12,169 bases of DNA from Fusobacterium sp. (GTDB taxonomy: Bacteria; Fusobacteriota; Fusobacteriia; Fusobacteriales; Fusobacteriaceae), in the NCBI GenBank assembly GCA_030527385.1, contig JAUNAY010000029.1:1-12169 (forward strand), written 5' to 3'. The notes beneath the pieces are model-generated. The model searched no databases. It was not told where the DNA came from and saw nothing but the letters and a program-made list of their open reading frames with translations. The translations under genes and the position numbers were made by a program. Shown here one piece after another: positions 1-7,902 of this stretch (position 1 is the first letter of the stretch; every line of letters begins with the position of its first letter).

Positions 1-2892
1 GCTGAAGCACCTAATCTATATACTTTAGTATTAGCACTAGAAAATGAAAATGGTGAAGTAATAGAAACTATTAGTAATAAAGTAGGATTTAAGAAAATAG
101 AAGTAAAAGATGGTAGAATTTTATTAAATGGAGAAAAACTTGTATTAAAAGGAGTAAACAGACACGAATTTGATCCTAAAAATGCAAGAACTCTATCTGA
201 AGATGTAATGAGAAGAGACATTGAATTAATGAAACAAAATAATATCAACACTGTAAGATCTTCTCACTATCCAAATGACCCTAGATGGTATGATTTATGT
301 AATGAATATGGATTACTAGTATTAGATGAAGCAAACTTAGAAACTCACGGAAGACTTGATGAAATCCCTCAAAGTAGACCAGAATGGACAAAAGCTGTTA
401 TTGATAGACAAGCTGGAATGTTAGAAAGATCAAAAAATGAAGTTGCAATCTTTGCTTGGTCATTAGGGAATGAATCAGATAGAGGAGATAACTTTGTAAA
501 AGCAGCTGAATGGGTAAGAAAAAATGATCCTACAAGACTTATTCATTACGAACCTCAAAGAGAAGTTGGAGATATCTATACAAGAATGTATAGAACAATT
601 GATGAAGCGAGAGCTTATGCAACAGATCCAAGAAATAAAGTTCCATATATTGAATGTGAATATGCTCACGGAATGGGAAATAGTATAGGAAACTTACAAG
701 ATTATTGGGATCTATTTGAAAAATATGATATTTTCCACGGAGGATATATTTGGGACTGGGTTAACCAAGGAATCTTAACTAAAGATGAAAAAACAGGAAA
801 AATGTTCTATGCTTATGGAGGAGATTGGGGAGATCAAGAATTTACTGATCACAACTTCTGTGCAAATGGACTTGTATCAACAGATAGAACACCTCAACCA
901 GAGATCCAAGAGGTTAAAAAAGTATATCAATATGTTAAATTTAAAGATGTAGATGTAAAAAATGGTGAATTTAGCATAAAAAATAATTATATGTTTACTA
1001 ACTTAAATGATTATGAAATCGTTTGGGAATTGAGAAAAGATGCTGATGTTGTAGATTCAGGAGTATTTGTAACTGAATTAGCACCAAATAAAGCAAAAAT
1101 CATTAAACTTCCATATGAAAATGTAGTAAGTGAAAATGGAGAAGAATACTGGTTAAATGTTGCATTTAGATTAAAAGAAGATACTAAATGGGCTAAGAAA
1201 GGGCATATAGTTGCTAAAGAACAATTTAAGTTACCAGTTGAAAGTAAAGCTCAAGCTTTAACATTAAATGAAATGAAAGATCTATCTTATACAGATAAAG
1301 ACAATAAATTAGTAGTTGATGGAGATAACTTTGAAGTAACTATTAATAAAGAAAAAGGAAGTTTAGATTCATTTAAAGTAGATGGAAAGGAACTAATTGA
1401 AAAACCTCTAATCCCTAACTATTGGAGAGCTCCAAATGATAATGATAAGGGAAATGGAGCTGAAGAAAGATTGGCAACTTGGAAATTTGCTGGAAAAGAA
1501 GCAAAAGTAGTTTCTACTACTGTAACTCCAATAGAAAATAAAGCAATAAAAGTTGATGTAAAACTTGAAATACCAACTACAACTCCTGCTCAATTAGATT
1601 TACAATATGTAGTATTTGGTAATGGAGAAGTAAAAGTTACAAATACATTATATACTTCAAAATCTTTACCTGAAATTCCAGAATTTGGAATGATGATGGA
1701 GATGCCAGAAAAATATGATAACGTAACTTGGTATGGAAGAGGACCAGAAGAAAACTATGTAGATAGAAAAACAGGATATAATGTAGGAGTTTACAGTGCT
1801 AATGTAGATGATTTCTTCTTCCCATATATAGATCCATCAGAAACAGGAAATAGAGTAGATACTAGATGGGTAACTTTAACAGCTAAAAATGGTGTGGGAC
1901 TTCTTGCAAGTGGAGTAGATAATACAATAGAATTTAATGCTCTTCATTACACACCAGAAGAATTATCATCTGGAAAAAGACATCCAGTAGATTTAGTAAA
2001 AACTGAAAATGTAGTATTAAGAATCAATGGAAAACAACAAGGTGTTGGAGGAGATGATTCTTGGGGAGCTGTTCCACACGATGAATATCAAATAAAATCA
2101 GGAGAAACACATACTTATTCATTCAAATTAAAAGGTGTTACAAAATCTGATAACCCTATGGAAATTAGCAAGAGAAATGTTGATACTGATTTAATAAAAG
2201 ATATTAAAATAAATGGAAAATCATTAAAAGGATTTAATAAAAATATAACAGATTATAGAATGGAATTTTTAGCTGGAAGTGAAAAAACTGTTCCTGTTGT
2301 AGAAGTAGAATATGCAAATACAAATGATGCAATAGTAAGTATTGAACAAGCTCAAAATATAGAAGATGGAAAAGCTAGAGTTATAGTAGCTCATAAAGAT
2401 AAAGCTTTAAATGAAGTTGTAAGAAAAGAGTATACAATTAACTTTGGAACACATAATATAGTTTATGCTTCAGATCTTCCATTTGAAAAAGCAACATCTG
2501 GAATGTATAAAGTAGAAAGAGATATTACTGTATCTGGAAGTGTTCCACATTTAAGATTAGAAGATGGAAGCAAAGTTCGTTTTGAAAAAGCTATCTGTGC
2601 AAACTCTGATTCTGAAGTAGTAATAAACTTAAAAGGAAAAGGATTTAAGACATTTAAAACTTATGTAGGAATGGACAGAGAAGTAATAGGATATAGAACA
2701 AAAGCTCAATTTAGAATATTACTAGATGGAAAAGAAGTATTTAATAGTGGCGAAATGTCAAGTTCTGCAAAAGCTAAAGAAGTAGATATCAATGTAGAGG
2801 GAGCTAAAAAATTAACTCTAATTATTGATAAATGCGACGGAAATAATAACTATGATCACGGAACTTGGGGAAATGCTAGATTTACTAAATAG
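1..2892 (+). CDS. LacZ-type GH2 beta-galactosidase with C-terminal cadherin-like and NPCBM modules (5' partial)
   Basis: The reading frame is open from base 1 to the TAG at 2890, giving 963 residues; about 300 N-terminal residues (sugar-binding jelly-roll and first Ig domain of LacZ) are judged missing by comparison with E. coli LacZ. Seen: NRHEF near residue 53, SHYPN near 88, ETHG near 114 (metal-ligand segment), WSLGNES with the acid/base Glu at residue 158, CEYAHGMGN with the nucleophile Glu at 220, and WDWVNQ near 251. A Bgal-small/LacZ C-terminal domain follows (about 435-715, ending in GGDDSWG). Two modules beyond E. coli LacZ come next: a cadherin-like beta-sandwich (about 729-815) and an NPCBM/CBM51-like module (about 820-962, with SDLPF, GMDRE and DHGTWGNARF). 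It should hydrolyse terminal beta-galactosides. An extracellular or surface location is inferred from the modules; any signal peptide lies outside the window. The usual NHPS before the acid/base motif reads NEVA. Exact linkage specificity is unknown. Confidence 0.93.
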   Translation, partial: AEAPNLYTLVLALENENGEVIETISNKVGFKKIEVKDGRILLNGEKLVLKGVNRHEFDPKNARTLSEDVMRRDIELMKQNNINTVRSSHYPNDPRWYDLCNEYGLLVLDEANLETHGRLDEIPQSRPEWTKAVIDRQAGMLERSKNEVAIFAWSLGNESDRGDNFVKAAEWVRKNDPTRLIHYEPQREVGDIYTRMYRTIDEARAYATDPRNKVPYIECEYAHGMGNSIGNLQDYWDLFEKYDIFHGGYIWDWVNQGILTKDEKTGKMFYAYGGDWGDQEFTDHNFCANGLVSTDRTPQPEIQEVKKVYQYVKFKDVDVKNGEFSIKNNYMFTNLNDYEIVWELRKDADVVDSGVFVTELAPNKAKIIKLPYENVVSENGEEYWLNVAFRLKEDTKWAKKGHIVAKEQFKLPVESKAQALTLNEMKDLSYTDKDNKLVVDGDNFEVTINKEKGSLDSFKVDGKELIEKPLIPNYWRAPNDNDKGNGAEERLATWKFAGKEAKVVSTTVTPIENKAIKVDVKLEIPTTTPAQLDLQYVVFGNGEVKVTNTLYTSKSLPEIPEFGMMMEMPEKYDNVTWYGRGPEENYVDRKTGYNVGVYSANVDDFFFPYIDPSETGNRVDTRWVTLTAKNGVGLLASGVDNTIEFNALHYTPEELSSGKRHPVDLVKTENVVLRINGKQQGVGGDDSWGAVPHDEYQIKSGETHTYSFKLKGVTKSDNPMEISKRNVDTDLIKDIKINGKSLKGFNKNITDYRMEFLAGSEKTVPVVEVEYANTNDAIVSIEQAQNIEDGKARVIVAHKDKALNEVVRKEYTINFGTHNIVYASDLPFEKATSGMYKVERDITVSGSVPHLRLEDGSKVRFEKAICANSDSEVVINLKGKGFKTFKTYVGMDREVIGYRTKAQFRILLDGKEVFNSGEMSSSAKAKEVDINVEGAKKLTLIIDKCDGNNNYDHGTWGNARFTK

Positions 2893-2905
2893 TATATAAA
2901 AAATT

Positions 2906-2945
2906 CTGCACCTTGACTCGAAAGAGAAAAGGTGCAGTTTTATTA
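2906..2945. terminator. Bidirectional rho-independent terminator between convergent lacZ-like gene and ispA
   Basis: CTGCACCTT (2906-2914) pairs perfectly with AAGGTGCAG (2929-2937), and the 14-nt interior can form a further CTC-GAAA-GAG mini-stem. A T-rich tract follows on the + strand (TTTTATTATTTA). On the - strand the run is AATTTTTTATATA. The hairpin starts 13 nt after the beta-galactosidase stop and 5 nt after the ispA stop, so it can end both transcripts. Confidence 0.88.
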
Positions 2946-3830
2946 TTTATTTCTATTTCCTATATAATCAGCAAGTTTTAAAAGTATATCACTTTTTTCT
3001 TTTCCAAATCTTTCAATAAGTATAGATTTAGCTTCTTCAATAGTAGATTTTAAAAGTTCCTTGCTTGCTTGTAAACCAATTAAAGCAGGATAAGTTGATT
3101 TTTCTAACTCTTGATCACTACCAACAGGTTTTCCTAAAGTTAAGAAATCTCCCTCTATATCAAGAATATCATCTTTTATTTGGAAAGCAAGTCCAATTAA
3201 TTCAGAAAATTTTATCAAAGTTTCCTTTTCTTCTAAAGAAGCTTCTCCAATAATACAACCTATCTCAACTGGAAGTTTAATAAGTTTACCAGTTTTATTA
3301 GAATGGATATATTTTAAAGTTTCCATATCAATATGTTTTCCCTCACTTGCAATATCCATCATTTGTCCACCAATCATTCCGTTTATTCCTGCATAGCTAG
3401 AAGTTAGTTTTACAATCTCAACTATTTGTTCAGGAGATAGATGTGAATTTCTAGCAGTTAAAATATAGAATGCGTGAGTAAGAAGTGCATCACCTATTAA
3501 AATCCCTTCAGCTTCTCCAAACTTTTTATGTGTAGTTAATTTTCCTCTTCTAAAATCATCGTTGTCAAGAGCAGGAAGATCATCGTGTACAAGTGAATAA
3601 GAGTGTATCATTTCAATTCCAACACCAGAGGCGATACCTTTAGTTTTATCCTTTTCTAATATGTCTAAAGTCATAAAAAGAAGAATAGGTCTAAGTCTTT
3701 TACCACCATTTAATATAGCATATTTCATACCTTCGGCGATAACTTCTGGATAATTAAGATCAGCAAGATAACAATCAATACTATTCTCTATTAATTTTTT
3801 ATGCTCATCTAAGTAATTTTTAAAAACCAT
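2943..3830 (-). CDS. ispA: Farnesyl diphosphate synthase (polyprenyl synthetase family)
   Basis: This 295-residue protein has the usual length of bacterial short-chain prenyl diphosphate synthases, which condense isopentenyl diphosphate with allylic diphosphates to supply undecaprenyl and quinone precursors in the cytoplasm. Visible motifs are GGKRLRP (42-48), the first Asp-rich motif HDDLPALDNDDFRRG (Asp 83, 84 and 89; four residues between the Asp pair and the third Asp, as in bacterial FPP synthases), GGQMMDI (154-160), and the second Asp-rich motif KDDILDIEGD (Asp 220, 221, 224). Tyr78 lies five residues before the first motif, as in IspA-type enzymes. A longer product (geranylgeranyl) cannot be excluded. 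It is the last gene of the operon: its ATG is 1 nt after the xseB stop, and its AGGAGG site is written inside the Glu-Glu-Val codons ending xseB, suggesting coupling. Confidence 0.93.
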   Translation of the reverse strand: MVFKNYLDEHKKLIENSIDCYLADLNYPEVIAEGMKYAILNGGKRLRPILLFMTLDILEKDKTKGIASGVGIEMIHSYSLVHDDLPALDNDDFRRGKLTTHKKFGEAEGILIGDALLTHAFYILTARNSHLSPEQIVEIVKLTSSYAGINGMIGGQMMDIASEGKHIDMETLKYIHSNKTGKLIKLPVEIGCIIGEASLEEKETLIKFSELIGLAFQIKDDILDIEGDFLTLGKPVGSDQELEKSTYPALIGLQASKELLKSTIEEAKSILIERFGKEKSDILLKLADYIGNRNK

Positions 3831-3831
3831 T

Positions 3832-4047
3832 TTAAACCTCCTCTGTTAAAATTTCCCCATTATTTTCAATTACTTTTAAAATTTTTCCTTCTGCTTTATT
3901 TAAAAGATCAGAAGATTTTTTTAAAAGTTTCATAGCATTTTCATACTCTTTTATAGAATCAGTTAATGTAAGGTTTCCACTCTCTAATTTTTCAATTATT
4001 TCATCTATTTCTAAAAGATTGTCTTCAAAACTTCCAGTTTTTTTCAA
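3832..4047 (-). CDS. xseB: Exodeoxyribonuclease VII small subunit
   Basis: A 71-residue, highly charged, largely helical protein with the XseB signature: SFEDNL near the N-terminus, then EIIEKLESGNLTLTDSIKEYE and a second helix ending near KILKVIENNGE. XseB helices bind the XseA catalytic subunit to form exonuclease VII, which degrades single-stranded DNA into oligonucleotides; no xseA is present in this window. I place the start at the TTG at 4047, giving MKKTGSFEDN, and not at the in-frame GTG at 4056. The GTG sits inside the best ribosome binding site (GGGGTGAT), which is spaced correctly for the TTG. It lies 22 nt after rsmD and 1 nt before ispA; xseB-ispA adjacency is common in bacteria. 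Confidence 0.92.
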   Translation of the reverse strand: MKKTGSFEDNLLEIDEIIEKLESGNLTLTDSIKEYENAMKLLKKSSDLLNKAEGKILKVIENNGEILTEEV

Positions 4048-4051
4048 TAGA

Positions 4052-4059
4052 ATCACCCC
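4052..4059 (-). promoter_or_regulatory. Ribosome binding site of xseB that decides a TTG start
   Basis: On the - strand the sequence reads GGGGTGAT, then TCTA, then TTG. It matches the GGAGGTGAT anti-SD complement at all but one position. The GTG that would give a three-residue longer protein is part of this site, so it is unlikely to be the initiator. Confidence 0.7.
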
Positions 4060-4069
4060 AAAAATATTA

Positions 4070-4618
4070 TTATCTAGTAAAAAATGTTATACACTTTTTA
4101 CCATATTTTCTTTCATCAGCTTTTTTAAAGCTTCCGATTGTATCTTCTAACTCTTCAAAAATATGGTGCTCACTGATAATAAGTCCATCATCAGCAAGAA
4201 TACCATTTTTTTCAATAGCTCTTATAACTTTAGTACAAACTTCATCTTTATAAGGAGGATCCATAAAGATTATATCAAATTTTTCACCTTTTCTTCCTAA
4301 GATTTCAATAGCTCTTATAACATCATTTTTATAGGCTCTACATCTATCTTCAAATCCAAGATTATTAACGTTTTCTATAATATATTTTAAAGCTTCACTA
4401 TCTTTTTCTATCATAACAGCTCTTTTAGCTCCACGACTTAGAGCTTCTAGTGAAATGCTTCCACTTCCACTAAATAGATCAAGAAAAACGCAGTCGGGAA
4501 CATAGGGAGCAATAATTGAAAATAAAGATTCTTTCATACTTCCTAAAGTAGGTCTTGTATCAGTTCCTTTTCTACTTTTAATTTTTTTATTTTTAGCTTC
4601 TCCTGCAATTATTTTCAT
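4070..4618 (-). CDS. rsmD: 16S rRNA (guanine966-N2)-methyltransferase
   Basis: A 182-residue class I SAM-dependent methyltransferase of the RsmD family, which methylates G966 of 16S rRNA in the assembling 30S subunit. Seen: the N-terminal MKIIAGEAKNKKI followed by RPTLGSMKESLF (22-33), the SAM-binding motif LDLFSGSGSISLEALSRGA (46-64), an acidic ribose-binding segment (MIEKD, 69-73), and the catalytic DPPY (120-123). Length and order match the family with no truncation. The ATG at 4618 is preceded by AGGAG overlapping the queA TAG stop. The 12-nt gap is rather long, but an in-frame TAG between the two rules out upstream starts. It sits 15 nt downstream of queA, in the translation-related part of the operon. 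Confidence 0.93.
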   Translation of the reverse strand: MKIIAGEAKNKKIKSRKGTDTRPTLGSMKESLFSIIAPYVPDCVFLDLFSGSGSISLEALSRGAKRAVMIEKDSEALKYIIENVNNLGFEDRCRAYKNDVIRAIEILGRKGEKFDIIFMDPPYKDEVCTKVIRAIEKNGILADDGLIISEHHIFEELEDTIGSFKKADERKYGKKCITFFTR

Positions 4619-4633
4619 CTATAAAATCAACTC

Positions 4634-5665
4634 CTAATAGATAAACATAGCATCGCCAAAACTAAAGAAATGATATTTTTCTTCTACAGCTTTTTTATAT
4701 ACATCAAGCATAAATTCTCTTGAAGAAAATGCTGAAACAAGCATAAGAAGAGTAGATTTAGGTAAGTGGAAGTTTGTAATAAGTGCGTCTATTACTTTAA
4801 ATTTATATCCCGGATATATGAATATATCAGTACTTCCTTTTGTAGCCTTTACAACTCCATTTTCATCAACAGCAGATTCTAAAGCTCTTGTGCTTGTTGT
4901 TCCTACGGATATTATTCTCTTACCATTTCTTTTTCCCTCGTTGATTATATCAGCAGCTTCTTGAGGAATTTCATAAGTTTCTTCGTGCATTTTATGATCT
5001 AACACATCTTCAGTTTGTACGGGTCTAAAAGTTCCTAGTCCAACTTCTAGAAATATATCTACTATCTTTATCCCTTTTTTTTCTATTTTTTCTAATAATT
5101 CTTTTGTAAAATGAAGCCCTGCTGTTGGTGCTGCAACAGATTCTCCTTTAATAGCATATACAGTTTGGTATCTATCTTTTTCCTTTAGTGATTCAACTAT
5201 ATATGGAGGAAGAGGCATCTTTCCAAGTCTATCTAAAACTTCTTCAAAATGTCCTTCATACTCAAATTTTATAATTCTATTTCCATCATCTTTTATTTCA
5301 AGAAGTTCACCAACAAGCTCACTTTTTTCTCCTATATATAATTTTTGTCCTACTTTAAGTTTTTTAGCAGGTTTTAAAAGACATTCCCAAGTATTAAGAT
5401 CTATTCTTTTTATTAAAAGAATTTCTAAAACTCCACCAGTTTCTTTATGTCCAAATAATCTAGCTGGAATTACCTTAGTTGAGTTTCTAACTAGAATATC
5501 TCCTTCGTGTAAATAATCAATTATTTCATAAAAAATTTTATGTTCAATTTTGTGATTTTTTTTATCTACCAACATAAGTCTAGAATGATCTCTTGGCTCT
5601 CTAGGTTGTTGTCCAATAAGTTCTTCAGGTAGATGATAATCATAATCATTTAATTTTGTAGACAT
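4634..5665 (-). CDS. queA: S-adenosylmethionine:tRNA ribosyltransferase-isomerase
   Basis: A full-length, 343-residue QueA, which transfers and isomerises the ribosyl moiety of SAM onto 7-aminomethyl-7-deazaguanine in GUN anticodons to form epoxyqueuosine. Conserved segments are visible throughout: YHLPEELIGQQPREPRDHSRLM (10-31), RNSTKVIPARL (60-70), the AAPTAGLHFT block (178-187), VGLGTFRPVQTED with DHKMHEE (208-229), SVGTTSTRALE (253-263) and ITNFHLPKSTLLMLVSAF (296-313). Its ATG shares a base with the prmC stop (TAATG), the tightest junction of the operon, so translational coupling is likely. The ribosome binding site GGTGA lies in the prmC codons six bases before the ATG. No tgt or other queuosine genes are in the window. 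Confidence 0.96.
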   Translation of the reverse strand: MSTKLNDYDYHLPEELIGQQPREPRDHSRLMLVDKKNHKIEHKIFYEIIDYLHEGDILVRNSTKVIPARLFGHKETGGVLEILLIKRIDLNTWECLLKPAKKLKVGQKLYIGEKSELVGELLEIKDDGNRIIKFEYEGHFEEVLDRLGKMPLPPYIVESLKEKDRYQTVYAIKGESVAAPTAGLHFTKELLEKIEKKGIKIVDIFLEVGLGTFRPVQTEDVLDHKMHEETYEIPQEAADIINEGKRNGKRIISVGTTSTRALESAVDENGVVKATKGSTDIFIYPGYKFKVIDALITNFHLPKSTLLMLVSAFSSREFMLDVYKKAVEEKYHFFSFGDAMFIY

Positions 5666-6786
5666 TATTTGTCACCACGCTTCTTTCCAATAACTACTCT
5701 ATTTATTCCACCATAATCTTTAACTATTGATAAAATATCAAATCCATTTTCTTGCATCAATTCACTGACATTTTCAGCTTGATTATATCCAACTTCAAAA
5801 GCTAAGAACCCATTATCATTTAGATAATCAGAAGCTTCTTTTGATATTTTTGAATAGAAATAATATCCATCGCCATTGTCAGTAAGAGCATTTTCAGGTT
5901 CATAATTTAAAACTTCAGGCATTAACTCTTTATATTCATTTTGTGGAATATAAGGAGGATTCGATATTATAAAATCAAACTTTTGATCTTTAAAAGCTGA
6001 AAAAACATCAGAATGAACAAAATTAACATTTGTTGCATTATTTAAACTTTTATTTGTTTTAGCTACCTCCAAAGCCCCAGTGCTAATATCAGCTCCTATA
6101 ATATTACAGTTTGGAAGCTCTTTTCCAAGTGATATAGCAATAGCTCCACTACCAGTCCCTATATCTAAAACTTTAGGCGTTCCACTCATCTCTTTTAAAA
6201 TAAATTTACATTGTTCCACTAGAATTTCAGTATCACTTCTAGGAATTAAAACTCTTTCATCAACCTTAAAAGGATAGCCAAAAAACTCCCATTCACCTAA
6301 AAGATATTGTAAAGGTTTTCTATGTTTTCCTCTAGCAATTAATAGCTCTCTTATTTTATCTTTTGCAGATTCATCAATCTTTTTGTTAAGATTTAATGTA
6401 AGCACTAATCTACTTACATTTAAAACATATGAAAAAATATATTCAGTATCTAATTTTGGATTAGGCACTCCATATTTTTTTAAATATTCAATAGATTTAT
6501 TTAAAAGTTCCATATTTTCGTTTTTATAATTCACAGTGTCTATATGTACATCTTTGCTTTTTATAAGCTCATCAAAACCAATTCTTTTTCTAGCCATCTC
6601 CCTAAGACAAACTTTAATCTTAGACTTTTGTTCTTCAGATAGTTCTATATCAGAATACATATAAAGAGATATTCTATCCAATTGAAGAACATTAGAGATA
6701 ATTTTTTCACTTTCAAGTCTTGGTTTTGAAAAAGAGTATTTTTGCAAATACTCTTTAGAAAAGTTTAATATTTCTAGTAAATTCAT
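5665..6786 (-). CDS. prmC: Release factor glutamine methyltransferase with duplicated N-terminal domain
   Basis: PrmC/HemK methylates the GGQ glutamine of RF1 and RF2, raising peptide release; its substrate RF1 is encoded directly upstream. The C-terminal methyltransferase domain is complete: PLQYLLGEWEFFG (158-170), LIPRSDTEILVE (180-191), SAM motif VLDIGTGSGAIAISL (206-220) and catalytic NPPYIPQNEY (276-285). The protein is 373 residues, about 90 longer than the typical 280. The extra length is a second copy of the PrmC N-terminal helical domain: residues 5-76 align without gaps to 93-164. I use the ATG at 6786, 1 nt after the prfA stop (TAAGATG), because it begins the domain with MNLLEIL. 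Starting at 6843 would add 19 residues overlapping prfA. The ribosome binding site is weak, so reinitiation after prfA is likely. Confidence 0.95.
   Translation of the reverse strand: MNLLEILNFSKEYLQKYSFSKPRLESEKIISNVLQLDRISLYMYSDIELSEEQKSKIKVCLREMARKRIGFDELIKSKDVHIDTVNYKNENMELLNKSIEYLKKYGVPNPKLDTEYIFSYVLNVSRLVLTLNLNKKIDESAKDKIRELLIARGKHRKPLQYLLGEWEFFGYPFKVDERVLIPRSDTEILVEQCKFILKEMSGTPKVLDIGTGSGAIAISLGKELPNCNIIGADISTGALEVAKTNKSLNNATNVNFVHSDVFSAFKDQKFDFIISNPPYIPQNEYKELMPEVLNYEPENALTDNGDGYYFYSKISKEASDYLNDNGFLAFEVGYNQAENVSELMQENGFDILSIVKDYGGINRVVIGKKRGDK
6295..6774 (-). other. Tandem PrmC N-terminal domain pair inside prmC
   Basis: Copy 1 (protein residues 5-76, 6559-6774) and copy 2 (residues 93-164, 6295-6510) align over 72 positions without gaps; I count about 25 identities (about 35%). 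Shared positions include EYL-KY, P-L--E-I-S-VL, R and K-KI. Copy 2 keeps the RKPLQYLLG ending that normally joins this domain to the methyltransferase, while copy 1 ends in RKRIGFDELIK. Copy 1 is therefore the likely extra one. Confidence 0.8.
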
Positions 6787-6787
6787 C

Positions 6788-7864
6788 TTATAATTCAGAC
6801 TCACTTGAAAGCATTTCAGCTTGGTTAAATGTGATAAGAGCATCGATCATTTCATCAATATCTCCATCTAGGAATGCTTCAAGTTGATATACTGTGAATT
6901 TAATTCTATGATCTGTGATTCTTCCTTGAGGGAAATTATATGTTCTAATTTTTTCTGATCTATCTCCTGTACCTACTTGAAGTCTTCTTTCGCTTTCAAC
7001 TTGACTTCTTTGTTTTTCACATTCCATTTCAAATAGTTTTGAAACAAGGTGTTTCATAGCTTTTTCTCTGTTTTTAAGTTGAGATCTTTCATCTTGACAT
7101 TGAACAACAATACCAGTAGGTAAGTGAGTAATTCTAACAGCTGAGTCAGTCATATTAACGTGTTGTCCTCCAGCTCCACCAGATCTATATGTATCAATTT
7201 TTAAATCTTTTGGATCAATTTTAACTTCTTTTACATCTTCAACTTCTGGAAGAACAGCAACTGTTGCAGTAGAAGTATGAACTCTTCCAGCAGATTCAGT
7301 TTCTGGAACTCTTTGAACTCTGTGTACTCCAGATTCAAATTTAAGTCTTGAATAAGCACCTAAACCATTGATACTAAATACAGCTTCTTTGATTCCACCG
7401 ATTCCCATCTCTTGTTTTTCGATGATTTCTACTTTCCATTTTCTTCTTTCAGCATATCTACAATACATTCTAAATAGATCTCCAGCAAATAGAGCAGCCT
7501 CGTCTCCTCCAGCTCCACCTCTGATCTCTACAATAACGTTTTTATCATCATTTTTGTCTTTAGGAAGTAAAAGAATTTTTAGTTCCTTTTCATATTCAGG
7601 AACAGCTTCTTCTATCTCTTTAAGCTCTTCGTGCATCATTTCTCTCATATCTGGATCTTTTTCTGTTTTTAAATTTTCTTTAATAAACTCAAGATCTTCC
7701 ATAGTTCTTTTATACTCTTTATATTTTTCAACTATTGGAGTTATGTCAGATAAAGCTTTGTTACATTCCATCATTTTTTTAGGGTCAGCAAGTACTTCTT
7801 GTGATCCAAGTAATTCATTAAGTTCGTCAAATCTTTTTACAACTTCTTCTAATTTAGCAAACAC
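6788..7864 (-). CDS. prfA: Peptide chain release factor 1
   Basis: RF1 recognises UAA and UAG and triggers peptidyl-tRNA hydrolysis. Seen: the helical N-terminal domain, EIRGGAGGDEAALFA (114-128), the PxT codon-reading motif as PET in QRVPETES (187-189), and RSGGAGGQHVN with the catalytic GGQ (232-234), whose Gln234 should be the PrmC substrate. HLPTGIVVQCQDERSQ and the C-terminal DHRIKFTVYQLE follow. I start at the GTG at 7864, giving MFAKLEEVVKRFDELN and 358 residues, the normal RF1 length. An in-frame TTG at 7903 would lie inside the promoter -10 box and add 13 residues absent from the family. An AAGGAGATGA site precedes the GTG. The PET motif and the missing RF2 frameshift site favour RF1 over RF2. 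Confidence 0.96.
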   Translation of the reverse strand: MFAKLEEVVKRFDELNELLGSQEVLADPKKMMECNKALSDITPIVEKYKEYKRTMEDLEFIKENLKTEKDPDMREMMHEELKEIEEAVPEYEKELKILLLPKDKNDDKNVIVEIRGGAGGDEAALFAGDLFRMYCRYAERRKWKVEIIEKQEMGIGGIKEAVFSINGLGAYSRLKFESGVHRVQRVPETESAGRVHTSTATVAVLPEVEDVKEVKIDPKDLKIDTYRSGGAGGQHVNMTDSAVRITHLPTGIVVQCQDERSQLKNREKAMKHLVSKLFEMECEKQRSQVESERRLQVGTGDRSEKIRTYNFPQGRITDHRIKFTVYQLEAFLDGDIDEMIDALITFNQAEMLSSESEL

Positions 7865-7871
7865 TACAATC

Positions 7872-7881
7872 TCATCTCCTT
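7872..7881 (-). promoter_or_regulatory. Ribosome binding site of prfA, supports the GTG start
   Basis: AAGGAGATGA on the - strand matches AAGGAGGTGA at nine of ten positions and ends 7 nt before the GTG at 7864. No ATG is available in frame at a usable distance. Confidence 0.75.
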
Positions 7882-7902
7882 TTTCTACACTATAACTTAA
7901 CA

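Noticed and set aside
208..2892. Taking the ATG at 208 as the true start of the beta-galactosidase
   Set aside because: The frame is open back to base 1 and the upstream residues (PNLYT, then GVNRHEF) are conserved LacZ sequence, so the gene starts before the window.
6787..6843. Longer prmC start at 6843 overlapping prfA
   Set aside because: The added 19 residues are the out-of-frame complement of the conserved RF1 C-terminus and do not resemble PrmC; the ATG at 6786 gives the expected N-terminus.
7081..7101. Possible RF2-type programmed frameshift or RF2 identity for the release factor
   Set aside because: The gene is one uninterrupted frame, has a PxT-type motif (PET) and no SPF motif, and sits before prmC as RF1 commonly does.
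7368..7895. A 175-codon open frame on the + strand opposite prfA
   Set aside because: It lies entirely antisense to a well-conserved RF1, its translation is Ser/Leu/Ile-rich low-complexity sequence typical of an antisense shadow, and it has no convincing ribosome binding site.
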